A stretch of 64,000 nt of DNA from Sphingobacterium sp. ML3W (lineage in GTDB: Bacteria; Bacteroidota; Bacteroidia; Sphingobacteriales; Sphingobacteriaceae). Within the stretch, counting starts at the first letter, position 1. Every line of letters begins with the position of its first letter. The notes under the pieces were generated by a model that worked only from the letters and a program-made list of their open reading frames with translations, was not told where the DNA came from and searched no databases. Location of the stretch: contig NZ_CP009278.1 in the NCBI RefSeq assembly GCF_000747525.1, positions 620,001 to 684,000 of the forward strand. The letters are read 5' to 3'. Below are positions 51,954 through 60,592 of the stretch, piece after piece. The position numbers and the translations under genes are program-made.

Positions 51954-53093
51954 ATGCCTAATCAGCTTAAACGTGTATTGTTTATCGACCGCGATGGTAC
52001 TTTAATTTTAGAACCAGAGGATCAACAAATTGATTCTTTTGCTAAACTTAAATTTTACCCAGGTGCATTGCAATACCTTCCACGCATTGCCAAAGAATTG
52101 GATTTCGACTTAGTTTTAGTTTCTAATCAAGACGGTCTGGGGACAGATGTACATCCGGATGAGAAATTTTGGCCAGTTCATCAATTTATTGTAGACACAT
52201 TTGCCGCCGAAGGAGTTCTTTTTTCTAAAGAGCATATCGATCGCACATTTCCACATGAAAATGCTGCAACACGAAAACCAGGAATTGGTATGTTGTTGGA
52301 TTATTTCGATCCTTCGAAATACAATTTAGCGCAATCTTTTGTCATCGGTGACCGTGTGAACGATGTAAAATTGGCTCAAAATTTAGGTGCAAAGGCTATT
52401 TGGTTGCGTAATAACGACGGATTAGGTGCTTTGGAAAATGTACAGATTGAAGCTGATACAATAGGTTTGGAAACAACCGATTGGAAATCCATCTATGAGT
52501 ACTTGAAATTGGGAACGCGTACAGGTGAACACCACCGCAAGACCAACGAAACGGATATCTATATCAAATTGAATTTAGACGGTTCTGGAAAAGCAGATAT
52601 TGATACAGGTTTACCATTTTTTGACCATATGCTTGATCAAATTGCCCGTCACGGTGCGATAGATCTAACAGTTAAGGCAAAGGGTGATTTACATATTGAT
52701 GAGCATCATACTATTGAAGATACGGGTATCGCATTGGGTGAAATATTCCTAAAAGTATTGGGAGACAAACGTGGAATTGAGCGTTATTCTTATACCTTGC
52801 CCATGGATGATTGTTTAGCGCAAGTGGCATTGGATTTTGGAGGCCGCAATTGGATTGTTTGGGATGCTGAATTTAAACGAGAGAAAATTGGTGATATGCC
52901 AACGGAAATGTTTTTCCATTTTTTCAAATCATTTTCCGATGCCTCTAAGTCAAACTTAAACATCAAGGCCGAAGGCGATAATGAACATCACAAAATCGAG
53001 GCGATATTCAAAGCTTTTGCCAAATCAATCAAAAAAGCAGTTCGCCGAGATGCTGACAATATGGAGTTGCCCAGTACAAAAGGAGTATTGTAG
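51954..53093 (+). CDS. hisB: Bifunctional histidinol-phosphatase / imidazoleglycerol-phosphate dehydratase
   Basis: 379-residue fusion catalysing two steps of histidine synthesis. The N-terminal HAD phosphatase (1 to about 165) has the nucleophile motif [12 protein letters not shown], a middle motif [23 protein letters not shown] and [16 protein letters not shown]. The C-terminal dehydratase (about 190-379) has [47 protein letters not shown] and FEGR-like [20 protein letters not shown], with the His pairs for manganese. This HisB fusion is also found in Enterobacteria and is usual in Bacteroidota. It is 4 nt after hisC and 34 nt before hisH. Confidence 0.96.
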   Translation: MPNQLKRVLFIDRDGTLILEPEDQQIDSFAKLKFYPGALQYLPRIAKELDFDLVLVSNQDGLGTDVHPDEKFWPVHQFIVDTFAAEGVLFSKEHIDRTFPHENAATRKPGIGMLLDYFDPSKYNLAQSFVIGDRVNDVKLAQNLGAKAIWLRNNDGLGALENVQIEADTIGLETTDWKSIYEYLKLGTRTGEHHRKTNETDIYIKLNLDGSGKADIDTGLPFFDHMLDQIARHGAIDLTVKAKGDLHIDEHHTIEDTGIALGEIFLKVLGDKRGIERYSYTLPMDDCLAQVALDFGGRNWIVWDAEFKREKIGDMPTEMFFHFFKSFSDASKSNLNIKAEGDNEHHKIEAIFKAFAKSIKKAVRRDADNMELPSTKGVL

Positions 53094-53127
53094 ATAATAG
53101 ATTGGAGACGATAGATTATAAAAAACA

Positions 53128-53721
53128 ATGATAGGAATTATAAATTACGGCGCTGGTAATATTTTTTCACTGACCGCAGCTTTAGATCGGGTTGGACTCA
53201 CCTATGGTATGGTCAATACTGTTGAAGAGCTCGATCAGTATGATCGTATCATTATTCCTGGTGTAGGGCATGCAGGTGCCGCAATGGAAAAGTTGCGTGC
53301 TTCTGGTTTAGCAGAATGTATTCATACCATTCAAAAACCTGTATTGGGTATTTGTGTCGGGATGCAGCTATTGACTGATTTTTCCGAAGAAGGAAATGCG
53401 GATCTATTGGGTATCGTACCCTTGAAAACCTTGCACTTTGATAAAAAAATCAAAGGGAAGGTTCCACATATGGGATGGAACAGCGTTACGATTAGAAATG
53501 ACAATCCATTATTCAGCAATATAGAAGATAATGCTTATTTTTACTTTGTGCATTCCTATTTCATTGAGTATGACAAGGAATACACCGCAGCGATGTGTGA
53601 CTATGGATTGCCATTTTCGGCGGCTATAGCAAAAGGGAATTTCTACGGTGTGCAATTTCATCCCGAGAAATCTGGTCAAGCTGGTGAGCAGTTATTAGTG
53701 AATTTTTCAAAATTAAGTTAG
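53128..53721 (+). CDS. hisH: Imidazole glycerol phosphate synthase, glutaminase subunit
   Basis: 197-residue class I glutamine amidotransferase that feeds ammonia to HisF. It starts with MIGIINYGAGNIFSL. The oxyanion loop and nucleophile Cys76 are in LGICVGMQLLT, and the His-Glu pair is in YGVQFHPEKSG. The PHMGWNSV block and FVHSYFIEY are also conserved. Between hisB and it lies a 34-nt spacer with repeated ATAGATT words. hisA follows after 20 nt. Confidence 0.95.
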   Translation: MIGIINYGAGNIFSLTAALDRVGLTYGMVNTVEELDQYDRIIIPGVGHAGAAMEKLRASGLAECIHTIQKPVLGICVGMQLLTDFSEEGNADLLGIVPLKTLHFDKKIKGKVPHMGWNSVTIRNDNPLFSNIEDNAYFYFVHSYFIEYDKEYTAAMCDYGLPFSAAIAKGNFYGVQFHPEKSGQAGEQLLVNFSKLS

Positions 53722-53741
53722 AAATAAAAAAACAGTTTACA

Positions 53742-54494
53742 ATGTATATTATACCCGCTATTGACGTATTAGATAAGAAGGTTGTTCGTCTGAGAGAAGG
53801 AAACTACGATGATGTCACTACTTATGAAATCAGTTTAGAAGAGCAGATCGAGAAGTATCATGCAAATGGTACTGAATTGGTACATATCATTGACCTGAAT
53901 GGTGCAAAAGGTGATTTTAGTAACCAAGAATATTTATTCGACATCATTCAAAAAACAGAAATGAAAATCCAATACGGTGGCGGAGTTCGCAGTATTGATA
54001 AAGTCAAAGAACTCGTTGATGCAGGTATTTACCGCGTTATCGTAGGTACACAAGCGATCACTAACCCATCTTTCTTAGAAGAGTTGAGCATCTTGAATGA
54101 AGGTAAAGTCAAATACGCAGATCATATCGTGATTGCGATTGATGTGTTGGACGAAGTGATTAAATATTCGGGTTGGTTAGAATCTTCGCCAATTAAATTA
54201 ATTGAATATATTGACAAATGTCTTGCTTTAGGATTTTACCGTTTCTTATGTACAGACATCAGCAAAGACGGTAAATTAGGTGGTGCTGGAGTTGAGCTTT
54301 ACAAAAAGTTGTTGGATCATTCTCCAATTATCAAATTAATTGGTTCTGGAGGTATTAGTTCTATGGAAGATATCAGCAACTTAAAAGCATTGGGTTCTAT
54401 GGAATCTGTAGTTGTTGGGAAAGCCATCTATGAAAATAGAATATCAATTGAAGAAATTAAAGATTGGAATTTGAAATCGTTAATTAACTTCTAA
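53742..54494 (+). CDS. hisA: ProFAR isomerase
   Basis: 250-residue (beta/alpha)8 barrel enzyme isomerising the phosphoribosyl-formimino intermediate to [26 protein letters not shown] at the N-terminus has the first catalytic Asp. The second catalytic acid is in [18 protein letters not shown], and the phosphate loops are [13 protein letters not shown] and [14 protein letters not shown]. The position between hisH and hisF (2 nt to hisF) is the classical order. Confidence 0.95.
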   Translation: MYIIPAIDVLDKKVVRLREGNYDDVTTYEISLEEQIEKYHANGTELVHIIDLNGAKGDFSNQEYLFDIIQKTEMKIQYGGGVRSIDKVKELVDAGIYRVIVGTQAITNPSFLEELSILNEGKVKYADHIVIAIDVLDEVIKYSGWLESSPIKLIEYIDKCLALGFYRFLCTDISKDGKLGGAGVELYKKLLDHSPIIKLIGSGGISSMEDISNLKALGSMESVVVGKAIYENRISIEEIKDWNLKSLINF

Positions 54495-54496
54495 GG

Positions 54497-55249
54497 ATGT
54501 TGGCAAAACGTATAATTCCTTGTCTCGATGTTAAAGATGGGCGTACCGTAAAGGGCGTCAATTTTGTTGACCTACGCGACGCTGGAGATCCGGTTGAGTT
54601 GGCATGGCAATACTCCGAACAAGGAGCAGATGAATTGGTTTTTTTAGATATTGCGGCAACACACGAAGGACGTAAGACAACCATAGACTTAGTAAAATCT
54701 GTAGCCCGTCAAATCAATATTCCATTTACTATCGGAGGTGGGATCAATGAAATGAAAGATGCAGAGGCCTTGTTGAATGCAGGAGCAGATAAGATATCAA
54801 TCAATTCAGCTGCTGTTCGCAATCCACAATTGATCAATGATCTTGCTGCCGCATTTGGGGCACAATTTGTTGTTGTTGCCATCGATACGCGTTATTTAGA
54901 AGGGCAAAACTTTGTTCATTTAAGTGGAGGGCGAATCAAAACGGATATCAAGACGGAAGATTGGGTTCTCGAAGCGCAAGAAAGAGGTGCAGGGGAGATA
55001 TTATTGACTTCCATGGATCACGATGGTACGAAGAACGGATTTGATAATGGCCTTTTGAAAAAGATAAATGACTCCATTCATATTCCATTGATCGCTTCAG
55101 GTGGAGCAGGTAATCAACAACATTTTGTCGATGTATTTCAACAAGCACATGTTGATGCCGCCTTGGCAGCTTCGGTATTCCATTATGGTGAAATACTGAT
55201 TCCAGAATTAAAGAATACACTACGTAGTAACGGCATTGTCGTACGTTAG
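54497..55249 (+). CDS. hisF: Imidazole glycerol phosphate synthase, cyclase subunit
   Basis: 250-residue barrel subunit producing imidazole glycerol phosphate and [24 protein letters not shown] begins the chain with the catalytic Asp. [31 protein letters not shown] and [15 protein letters not shown] carry the phosphate-binding and second catalytic Asp residues, and the end has [17 protein letters not shown]. It pairs with HisH from two genes upstream. The stop codon is inside a short tandem repeat (55245-55284). Confidence 0.96.
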   Translation: MLAKRIIPCLDVKDGRTVKGVNFVDLRDAGDPVELAWQYSEQGADELVFLDIAATHEGRKTTIDLVKSVARQINIPFTIGGGINEMKDAEALLNAGADKISINSAAVRNPQLINDLAAAFGAQFVVVAIDTRYLEGQNFVHLSGGRIKTDIKTEDWVLEAQERGAGEILLTSMDHDGTKNGFDNGLLKKINDSIHIPLIASGGAGNQQHFVDVFQQAHVDAALAASVFHYGEILIPELKNTLRSNGIVVR

Positions 55250-55284
55250 AAGGTTAGATAGTTAAGAAGTTAGAAGGTTAGAAG
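55245..55284 (+). repeat. Five tandem 8-bp units at the hisF stop codon
   Basis: Units GTTAGAAG, GTTAGATA, GTTAAGAA, GTTAGAAG, GTTAGAAG run without gaps; the first contains the TAG stop of hisF (55247-55249). They fill the first third of the 90-nt hisF-hisIE spacer. Confidence 0.85.
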
Positions 55285-55339
55285 GGCTTGCTATAGTGAG
55301 TCAAAAGCTATCAGGCTTCTACACAAGATAAAAATAGAA

Positions 55340-55924
55340 ATGTTAGATTTTTCAAAAAGTGACGGACTTGTCCCTGTGATCGTGCAAGACGCCCAAACAT
55401 TAGAGGTGTTGATGCTCGGCTATATGAACGAAGAGGCATGGCAAAAAACACAAGCTGAGAAGCGTGTTACTTTTTTTTCAAGAAGTAAAAATCGTTTATG
55501 GACAAAGGGCGAAGAAAGTGGAAACTTTCTAGAAGTCGTTGGTCTGCATATTGATTGCGATAAAGATACTGTACTGATTAAAGCTAGGCCTGTTGGCCCA
55601 ACTTGTCATACCGGTAGTCGCAGTTGTTTTGATACCGATTACAATCAGAATTTCCTGTTGCAGTTGGAACAAATTATCAAAAACCGTTACGAATTTCCTG
55701 CCGATGAATCATACGTGAATCGTTTACGCTCGAAGGGAATCAATAAGATAGCACAAAAAGTTGGTGAGGAAGCAGTGGAAACTGTAATTGCAGCGTTGAC
55801 GGAAACTGAACACGACTTTATCAATGAAACCTCGGATTTGTTTTTTCATCTCTTGGTATTACTACGAGAGAAAGGTATTTCATTGGAAACTATCGCAAAA
55901 AACCTCGAAAGCAGACATCAATAG
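55340..55924 (+). CDS. hisI: Bifunctional phosphoribosyl-AMP cyclohydrolase / phosphoribosyl-ATP pyrophosphatase
   Basis: 194-residue HisIE fusion for the second and third steps of histidine synthesis. The cyclohydrolase half (1 to about 105) has VIVQDAQTLEVLMLGYMNEEAW, LWTKGEESGNFL, the metal ligands in HIDCDKDTVLIKARPVGPTCHTGSRSC, then the MazG-like pyrophosphatase half (about 115-194) with SYVNRLRSKGINKIAQKVGEE and ETVIAAL. It is separated from hisF by 90 nt with a tandem repeat, unlike the tightly packed genes before it, and is the last gene of the operon. Confidence 0.95.
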   Translation: MLDFSKSDGLVPVIVQDAQTLEVLMLGYMNEEAWQKTQAEKRVTFFSRSKNRLWTKGEESGNFLEVVGLHIDCDKDTVLIKARPVGPTCHTGSRSCFDTDYNQNFLLQLEQIIKNRYEFPADESYVNRLRSKGINKIAQKVGEEAVETVIAALTETEHDFINETSDLFFHLLVLLREKGISLETIAKNLESRHQ

Positions 55925-56056
55925 GAAATCCTCGGTTTTCCTATTCCATAAAAAATTGCCGTATATTTCTTCCATAACATGCTCAAAAAGCAGTGGTAAA
56001 ATAAGTAATTGAGCAGCTTTCTGGTTTGCTTTTTTTAAACATTTGACAATAGACAG

Positions 56057-56096
56057 ATTTACTATATAGCACATCGCGATGGTATATATAGTAAAT
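56057..56096. promoter_or_regulatory. 40-bp dyad overlapping the -33 region of the WD40 gene
   Basis: Arms ATTTACTATATA (56057-56068) and TATATAGTAAAT (56085-56096) share their symmetry axis with the central 10-bp palindrome CATCGCGATG (56072-56081); 17 of 20 pairs match. It lies just upstream of TAAGTTTG (56102-56109) and could be an operator. Confidence 0.5.
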
Positions 56097-56101
56097 TTAT
56101 C

Positions 56102-56109
56102 TAAGTTTG
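56102..56109 (+). promoter_or_regulatory. -7 element of the WD40 gene
   Basis: TAAGTTTG, 19 nt before the ATG at 56129; half of the back-to-back element TAAATTTATCTAAGTTTG (56092-56109). No TTG at -33; that position is occupied by the dyad. Confidence 0.55.
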
Positions 56110-56128
56110 TATACGGCAATTTTTTATT

Positions 56129-57049
56129 ATGGATAAATTTGAAATAGAACTAGCAGCAACTTTAAAGGGACATCAAAATCCAATCTTCACCTTGGAGAAA
56201 GGATACTTCCCCAATACGTTTTTCTCTGGGGGAAATGATAAAGGTGTTGTAGAATGGGATTTGGAAAAGAAAACATTCAAACGTATTCTCTGTGCAGTCA
56301 GTTCTTCCATTTACGCTTTACATTTAATTCCAAATACTTCTTATTTGGCCATTGCTCTTCGGGAAGGAAAAGTTATGATAGTGGATGTCGAACATCAAAA
56401 ATTGGTTGCCAATCTAGAGGTTTCCAATAAAGCAATCTTTGCTCTTCAAAGTATTCCGACTAAGAACGAATTGGTAGCAGTAGGAGAGGATGGTATTGCC
56501 AGCGTATGGTCTCTGGCAGATTTCAAAAAGATCTATGAATTTGCTATTTCTTCCAATACGATACGGACGATAGCCTTATCCCATGATCAAAAGAAAATTG
56601 CATTCGGGGACAAAAATGGAGACTTGTTCTTGTTCTCTGCAGAAGATTACCATTTTCTTTTAGCCAATCAGAAGCACACTATGCCCATAACGAGCCTAAT
56701 CTTCTCTCGGGACGACCTTCAGCTGTTAAGTGGAGCAAGAGACGCTGCTCTAAAAGTATCTGATGTAGCGACTTTAAAAGAGCAATTTGGATTCGTGCCC
56801 CATATGTTTACCGTATATGGTATTTATCCACATCCCAAATATCCAATATTTGCAACCGTGAGTCGGGACAAAACAATCAAAATCTGGGATGAGGAGGATT
56901 ATGCGTTATTAAAAGTAATCAGTCGCGATAAGTTTTTCGATTCCCATACTTTATCCATCAATACAGGTCTTTGGGTTGGAGAAGATCCATATCTTTTAAC
57001 AGCAGGTGATGATAAATTGATTAAAGTCTGGAAGATGACCATGTCTTAA
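56129..57049 (+). CDS. WD40-repeat protein
   Basis: 306-residue soluble protein made of about seven WD40-like blades, for example LAATLKGHQNPIFTL and GGNDKGVVEWDLEKK at the start, then repeats near 50, 95, 140, 185 and 225. Clearest at the end are TVSRDKTIKIWDEEDYALL and LTAGDDKLIKVWKM. No signal peptide or enzyme domain is present, so it is a cytosolic interaction scaffold with an unknown partner. It is monocistronic and carries an unusually structured upstream region (inverted repeat and dyad). It converges with the sulfoxide reductase gene, with 14 nt between. Confidence 0.9.
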   Translation: MDKFEIELAATLKGHQNPIFTLEKGYFPNTFFSGGNDKGVVEWDLEKKTFKRILCAVSSSIYALHLIPNTSYLAIALREGKVMIVDVEHQKLVANLEVSNKAIFALQSIPTKNELVAVGEDGIASVWSLADFKKIYEFAISSNTIRTIALSHDQKKIAFGDKNGDLFLFSAEDYHFLLANQKHTMPITSLIFSRDDLQLLSGARDAALKVSDVATLKEQFGFVPHMFTVYGIYPHPKYPIFATVSRDKTIKIWDEEDYALLKVISRDKFFDSHTLSINTGLWVGEDPYLLTAGDDKLIKVWKMTMS

Positions 57050-57063
57050 ATATGTATGATGCA

Positions 57064-57534
57064 TTAAGACAGCAACGACACTATTTCCGTTAGGTATTGT
57101 GCATCTATCGTATCAAAAGCATTCAGCTCATCGCTGTCAACATCCAAGATACCGATGATGTTGCCATTTTTATAGATAGGGATAACAATTTCTGATTTTG
57201 ATATTGAGCTGCAGGCGATATGTCCAGGAAATTCGTCTACATTCGGTACGATAATCGTTTTATTTTCTTTCCAGGCAGTTCCACAAACCCCACGTCCATA
57301 TTGGATCCGCGTACATGCCACAGGACCTTGAAAAGGAGCGAGTACCAATTGATCGTCTTCAATCAGGTAAAATCCTACCCAAAAGAAATCGAACTGTTCT
57401 TTCAATGCTGCAGCAATATTTGCAAGGTTAGCTATTTGATTTGTCTCACCAGTGATCAAACCCTTTATTTGCGGAACCAGGTTCACATATTGTTCTGCTT
57501 TGGTTCCCTTGTTGATTGTTAAATCTTCTGCCAT
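57064..57534 (-). CDS. Free methionine-(R)-sulfoxide reductase (GAF domain)
   Basis: 156-residue single GAF domain of the fRMsr type, reducing free methionine-R-sulfoxide. The three catalytic Cys are present with the spacing of the Escherichia coli enzyme: Cys74 (PVACTRIQYG), Cys84 (RGVCGTAW) and Cys108 (HIACSSISKSEIVIP). LDVDSDELNAFDTID is the conserved C-terminal block. The ATG at 57534 is immediately preceded by the T tract of the upstream ruvA terminator, leaving no room for a Shine-Dalgarno site. Expression may depend on readthrough or a promoter inside that hairpin. Confidence 0.9.
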   Translation of the reverse strand: MAEDLTINKGTKAEQYVNLVPQIKGLITGETNQIANLANIAAALKEQFDFFWVGFYLIEDDQLVLAPFQGPVACTRIQYGRGVCGTAWKENKTIIVPNVDEFPGHIACSSISKSEIVIPIYKNGNIIGILDVDSDELNAFDTIDAQYLTEIVSLLS

Positions 57535-57581
57535 AAAAAAAGCGCTATTATGCTGTCCAAAGTTAACAGAATAATAGCGCT
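57533..57581 (-). terminator. Terminator of ruvA
   Basis: Stem AGCGCTATTATGCTGT (57541-57556) pairs with ACAGAATAATAGCGCT (57566-57581) with one mismatch. On the minus strand it ends in seven T that abut the ATG (57534-57532) of the next gene. Confidence 0.85.
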
Positions 57582-57602
57582 ATTAAAAAATAAATAATTT
57601 TC

Positions 57603-58184
57603 TTACAGTTTCTTTAAAGCCATTTTAATCATGCCTTCCACCGTGAGGTTAGGGTCTGTTTGAACAACGGTATTTAAGACTTTTTCAGCAGTAGCTTTAT
57701 TAAAGCCTAACATCACTAGTGCTGATAGTGCTTCGTCTGGTATGGACTGTGCCATAGGAATCGTTGACAAGGAATCTACGCCCTGTTTTTTCAACTTATC
57801 CTGTAGCTCCAAAATCAAGCGTTGTGCTGTTTTAGGACCTATTCCTTTTATTTTCTGAATCAAAGCAACCTGACCATTCACGATGGCCGATTGTATTTCT
57901 TCAGGGGTATTGGATGAAAGAATCATACGACCTGTATTGGGACCAATACCAGAAACCAAAATCAGGTTTTCGAATAATTTCTTTTCTCCTTCAGTTGCAA
58001 AACCATACAACGTATGTGCATCTTCTCTTACCTGAAAAGAGATGAATAGCTTACACTGCTCCTGGTCTTTAATTAAGGAAAAAGTATTTAAGGAAATGTG
58101 GATATAATAGCCAATCCCACCCACATCGAGAACGACGTGAGTAGGAGCTTTATGTGCTAATTTCCCATTAAAATATGCATACAT
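57603..58184 (-). CDS. ruvA: Holliday junction branch migration protein RuvA
   Basis: 193-residue tetrameric junction-binding protein. The N-terminal OB fold (1-65) has YAYFNGKLAHKAPTHVVLDVGGIGYYIHI. Two helix-hairpin-helix motifs follow (LFENLILVSGIGPNTGRMIL near 75 and LIQKIKGIGPKTAQRLILEL near 110). The C-terminal RuvB-binding domain (about 145-193) has IPDEALSALVMLGFNKATAEKV. The length is normal. It is 18 nt downstream of maeB on the minus strand, an operon-like arrangement. RuvB and RuvC are not in the window. Confidence 0.95.
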   Translation of the reverse strand: MYAYFNGKLAHKAPTHVVLDVGGIGYYIHISLNTFSLIKDQEQCKLFISFQVREDAHTLYGFATEGEKKLFENLILVSGIGPNTGRMILSSNTPEEIQSAIVNGQVALIQKIKGIGPKTAQRLILELQDKLKKQGVDSLSTIPMAQSIPDEALSALVMLGFNKATAEKVLNTVVQTDPNLTVEGMIKMALKKL

Positions 58185-58202
58185 ATGGATATGGAAAAGT
58201 AA

Positions 58203-60482
58203 TTAGTTACCTTGTTTTTCGTAAGATTGAACGTCTACAACAGCGATAGTCACCATATTCACGATTTCGCGAACTGAACTATCCAATTGCAATACGTGAA
58301 TAGGTTTGTTCATACCCAATAGAATTGGACCTACAGCCTCAGCATCACCTACCTCTTGCAATAATTTATATGCAATATTTCCAGACTCTAAATTCGGGAA
58401 TACCAACGTATTTGCAGGTTGTCCTTTCAAAGTACTGAATGGGAAGTTTGCTTCTAGCAATTCGCTATTAAGGGCGAAGTTTGCTTGTAAATCACCGTCA
58501 GCAACAATTTCAGGATGCTCTTTGTGTACGATTTTAATCGCTTCACGTACTTTTGTTGGTGTATTTCCTTCGTTAGAACCAAAGTTAGAATAGGAAAGTA
58601 AGGCAATACGTGGACTCACGTTCATTCTTCTGACAGCTTTATCTAACAATACGGTGATATCTGCTAATTCTTTTGCAGAAGGCTCTTTGTTGACTGTTGT
58701 GTCTCCTAAGAATATCGGACCTTTTTTCGTCAACATCATGTACATCCCCGCAATACGACTACCTTCTTTAGCTCCAATAACATGGATGGCAGGCTTGATC
58801 GTGTTCGCATAGTTTTTCGTCAAACCAGAGATTAACGTATCTGCATCTCCAAATTGTACCATACTTGCTCCGAAGTAATTGCGGTCAATTAAAAGCTTTT
58901 TAGCATCTAATTTTGAAAGACCACGACGTTGTCTTTTAACAAATAAATGGTCGACATATTGATTTACACGTTCCGAATCTGCTTCTTCAAAAGGGTCGAT
59001 GATTTGCACACCGCTCAATTCAAAACTATATTCAGCAATTAAAGCATTGATTTTAGCTTTCTTACCTAGTAAAATTGGAACTGCAATACCTTCTTCTTTT
59101 ACGATTTGCGCAGCACGAAGTGTTTTATAATTATCCGCTTCAGCAAATACAACACGCTTAGGATTGCGTTTTGCTGCCATGGTCAAATTACGCATGATAG
59201 CATCATCCTGACCTAATCTTTTACGAAGTGTTTCTCTATATTTATCCCAATCTTCAATGGTATGTTTCGCCACACCAGATTCAATTGCAGCTTTTGCTAC
59301 CGCTACCGAAACTTCTGTGATCAAACGTGGGTCATTCGGTTTTGGAATAATGTAATCTGCGGAGAATTTAAGGTTACTCGTATTATAAGCTAAGTTGACT
59401 TCTTCTGGAACAGGTTGTTTAGCAAGATCGGCAATGGCTTTAGTAGCCGCTACTTTCATCTCTTCATTGATTACTGTTGCACGTACGTCCAAAGCACCAC
59501 GGAAGATATAAGGGAAGCCCAGTACATTGTTTACTTGGTTCGGATAATCCGAACGGCCTGTACCCATGATTACATCGTTACGCGTAGCTAGCGCTAAATC
59601 GTAATCAATTTCTGGATTAGGGTTTGCCATCGCCAATACAATCGGTTGGTTGGCCATAGTCAATAACATCTCAGCAGTCAAGACATCAGCAGCTGAAAGC
59701 CCGATGAATACATCAGCAGCATCTACCGCATCAGCAAGCGTACGGATATCACGATCCGTAGCATACATCGCTTTCATCGTATCCAATGTCTCTCGGTCAC
59801 GACGGATAACACCTTTGCTATCCAACATGACGATATTTTCTTTTTTTGCACCTGCTGCCACATACATACCTGTACATGAAATAGCAGCTGCACCAGCACC
59901 ATTCACAACGATTTTCACATCCTCAATCTTTTTACCGATCAATTCACATGCGTTGATCAAAGCTGCACAAGAAATAATGGCCGTACCATGTTGGTCATCG
60001 TGCATCACTGGAATATTCATTTCCTCTTTTAGACGTCTTTCGATTTCAAAACACTCTGGTGCTTTAATATCTTCCAGGTTGATTCCTCCAAAAGTAGGTT
60101 CCATTGCCTTTACGATATTGACGAATTCATCAACATTCTTGGTGTCAAGTTCGATATCAAAAACATCGATATCAGCAAAGATTTTAAATAACAAACCTTT
60201 ACCCTCCATCACAGGCTTACCAGCTACAGCTCCGATATCACCAAGACCTAATACTGCGGTACCATTACTAATTACTGCAACTAAATTACCTTTTGCGGTA
60301 TATTTATAAGCGTCTTCATTATTTGCAGCGATAGCTAAACAAGGTTCAGCAACCCCTGGTGAATAAGCTAGCGATAAGTCTCTTTGAGAATTTGTTGGCT
60401 TAGTGGGCACAACTGCTATTTTACCAGGTCTACCCTTTGAGTGGTAGTCTAATGCTGCTTGTTTACGATTTACATTACTCAT
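58203..60482 (-). CDS. maeB: NADP-dependent malic enzyme with phosphotransacetylase-like domain
   Basis: 759-residue MaeB-type enzyme oxidatively decarboxylating malate to pyruvate with NADPH. The N-terminal part (1 to about 425) has SLAYSPGVAEPCLAIAAN, TAVLGLGDIGAVAGKPVMEGK, VMHDDQHGTAIISCAALINA and VVNGAGAAAISCTGMYVAAG (nucleotide fold). The C-terminal part (about 430-759) is related to phosphotransacetylase, with RVVFAEADNYKTLRAAQIVKEEG and LPNLESGNIAYKLLQ-like VFPNLESGNIAYKLLQEVGDA. That domain is usually regulatory, sensing acetyl-CoA. A TACATTTG -7-like element lies at 60533-60526 on the minus strand. Confidence 0.95.
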   Translation of the reverse strand: MSNVNRKQAALDYHSKGRPGKIAVVPTKPTNSQRDLSLAYSPGVAEPCLAIAANNEDAYKYTAKGNLVAVISNGTAVLGLGDIGAVAGKPVMEGKGLLFKIFADIDVFDIELDTKNVDEFVNIVKAMEPTFGGINLEDIKAPECFEIERRLKEEMNIPVMHDDQHGTAIISCAALINACELIGKKIEDVKIVVNGAGAAAISCTGMYVAAGAKKENIVMLDSKGVIRRDRETLDTMKAMYATDRDIRTLADAVDAADVFIGLSAADVLTAEMLLTMANQPIVLAMANPNPEIDYDLALATRNDVIMGTGRSDYPNQVNNVLGFPYIFRGALDVRATVINEEMKVAATKAIADLAKQPVPEEVNLAYNTSNLKFSADYIIPKPNDPRLITEVSVAVAKAAIESGVAKHTIEDWDKYRETLRKRLGQDDAIMRNLTMAAKRNPKRVVFAEADNYKTLRAAQIVKEEGIAVPILLGKKAKINALIAEYSFELSGVQIIDPFEEADSERVNQYVDHLFVKRQRRGLSKLDAKKLLIDRNYFGASMVQFGDADTLISGLTKNYANTIKPAIHVIGAKEGSRIAGMYMMLTKKGPIFLGDTTVNKEPSAKELADITVLLDKAVRRMNVSPRIALLSYSNFGSNEGNTPTKVREAIKIVHKEHPEIVADGDLQANFALNSELLEANFPFSTLKGQPANTLVFPNLESGNIAYKLLQEVGDAEAVGPILLGMNKPIHVLQLDSSVREIVNMVTIAVVDVQSYEKQGN

Positions 60483-60592
60483 TTTAATTCTTATTATATA
60501 GTGCTAGTTTGTTCAACTTAGGTTACAAATGTATCATTCTTTTTTTGAGAAAGAAACGATAAATAGTCAAAAATTTATTCTGAAGTGTCAAT

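Larger units (their letters stand above)
55948..56127. repeat. Perfect 18-bp inverted repeat enclosing the WD40 gene promoter (element B)
   Basis: ATAAAAAATTGCCGTATA (55948-55965) is the exact complement of TATACGGCAATTTTTTAT (56110-56127), with 144 nt between; the right arm ends 1 nt before the WD40 gene start. The interior contains TATTTCTTCCATA (55964-55976) and AAATTTATCTAAGTTT (56093-56108), shared with element A, and the palindrome at 56057-56096. Confidence 0.75.

Noticed and set aside
55880..56119. Minus-strand ORF in the hisIE-WD40 gap, with a MEEI start similar to one in the gap before hisC
   Set aside because: The similarity comes from the shared 13-nt word; the frames diverge at once and neither encodes a recognisable protein.
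59650..60309. A 219-codon open frame antisense to maeB
   Set aside because: It lies fully inside a well-conserved gene, is Ser/Ala-rich as expected of an antisense shadow, and has no recognisable domain.
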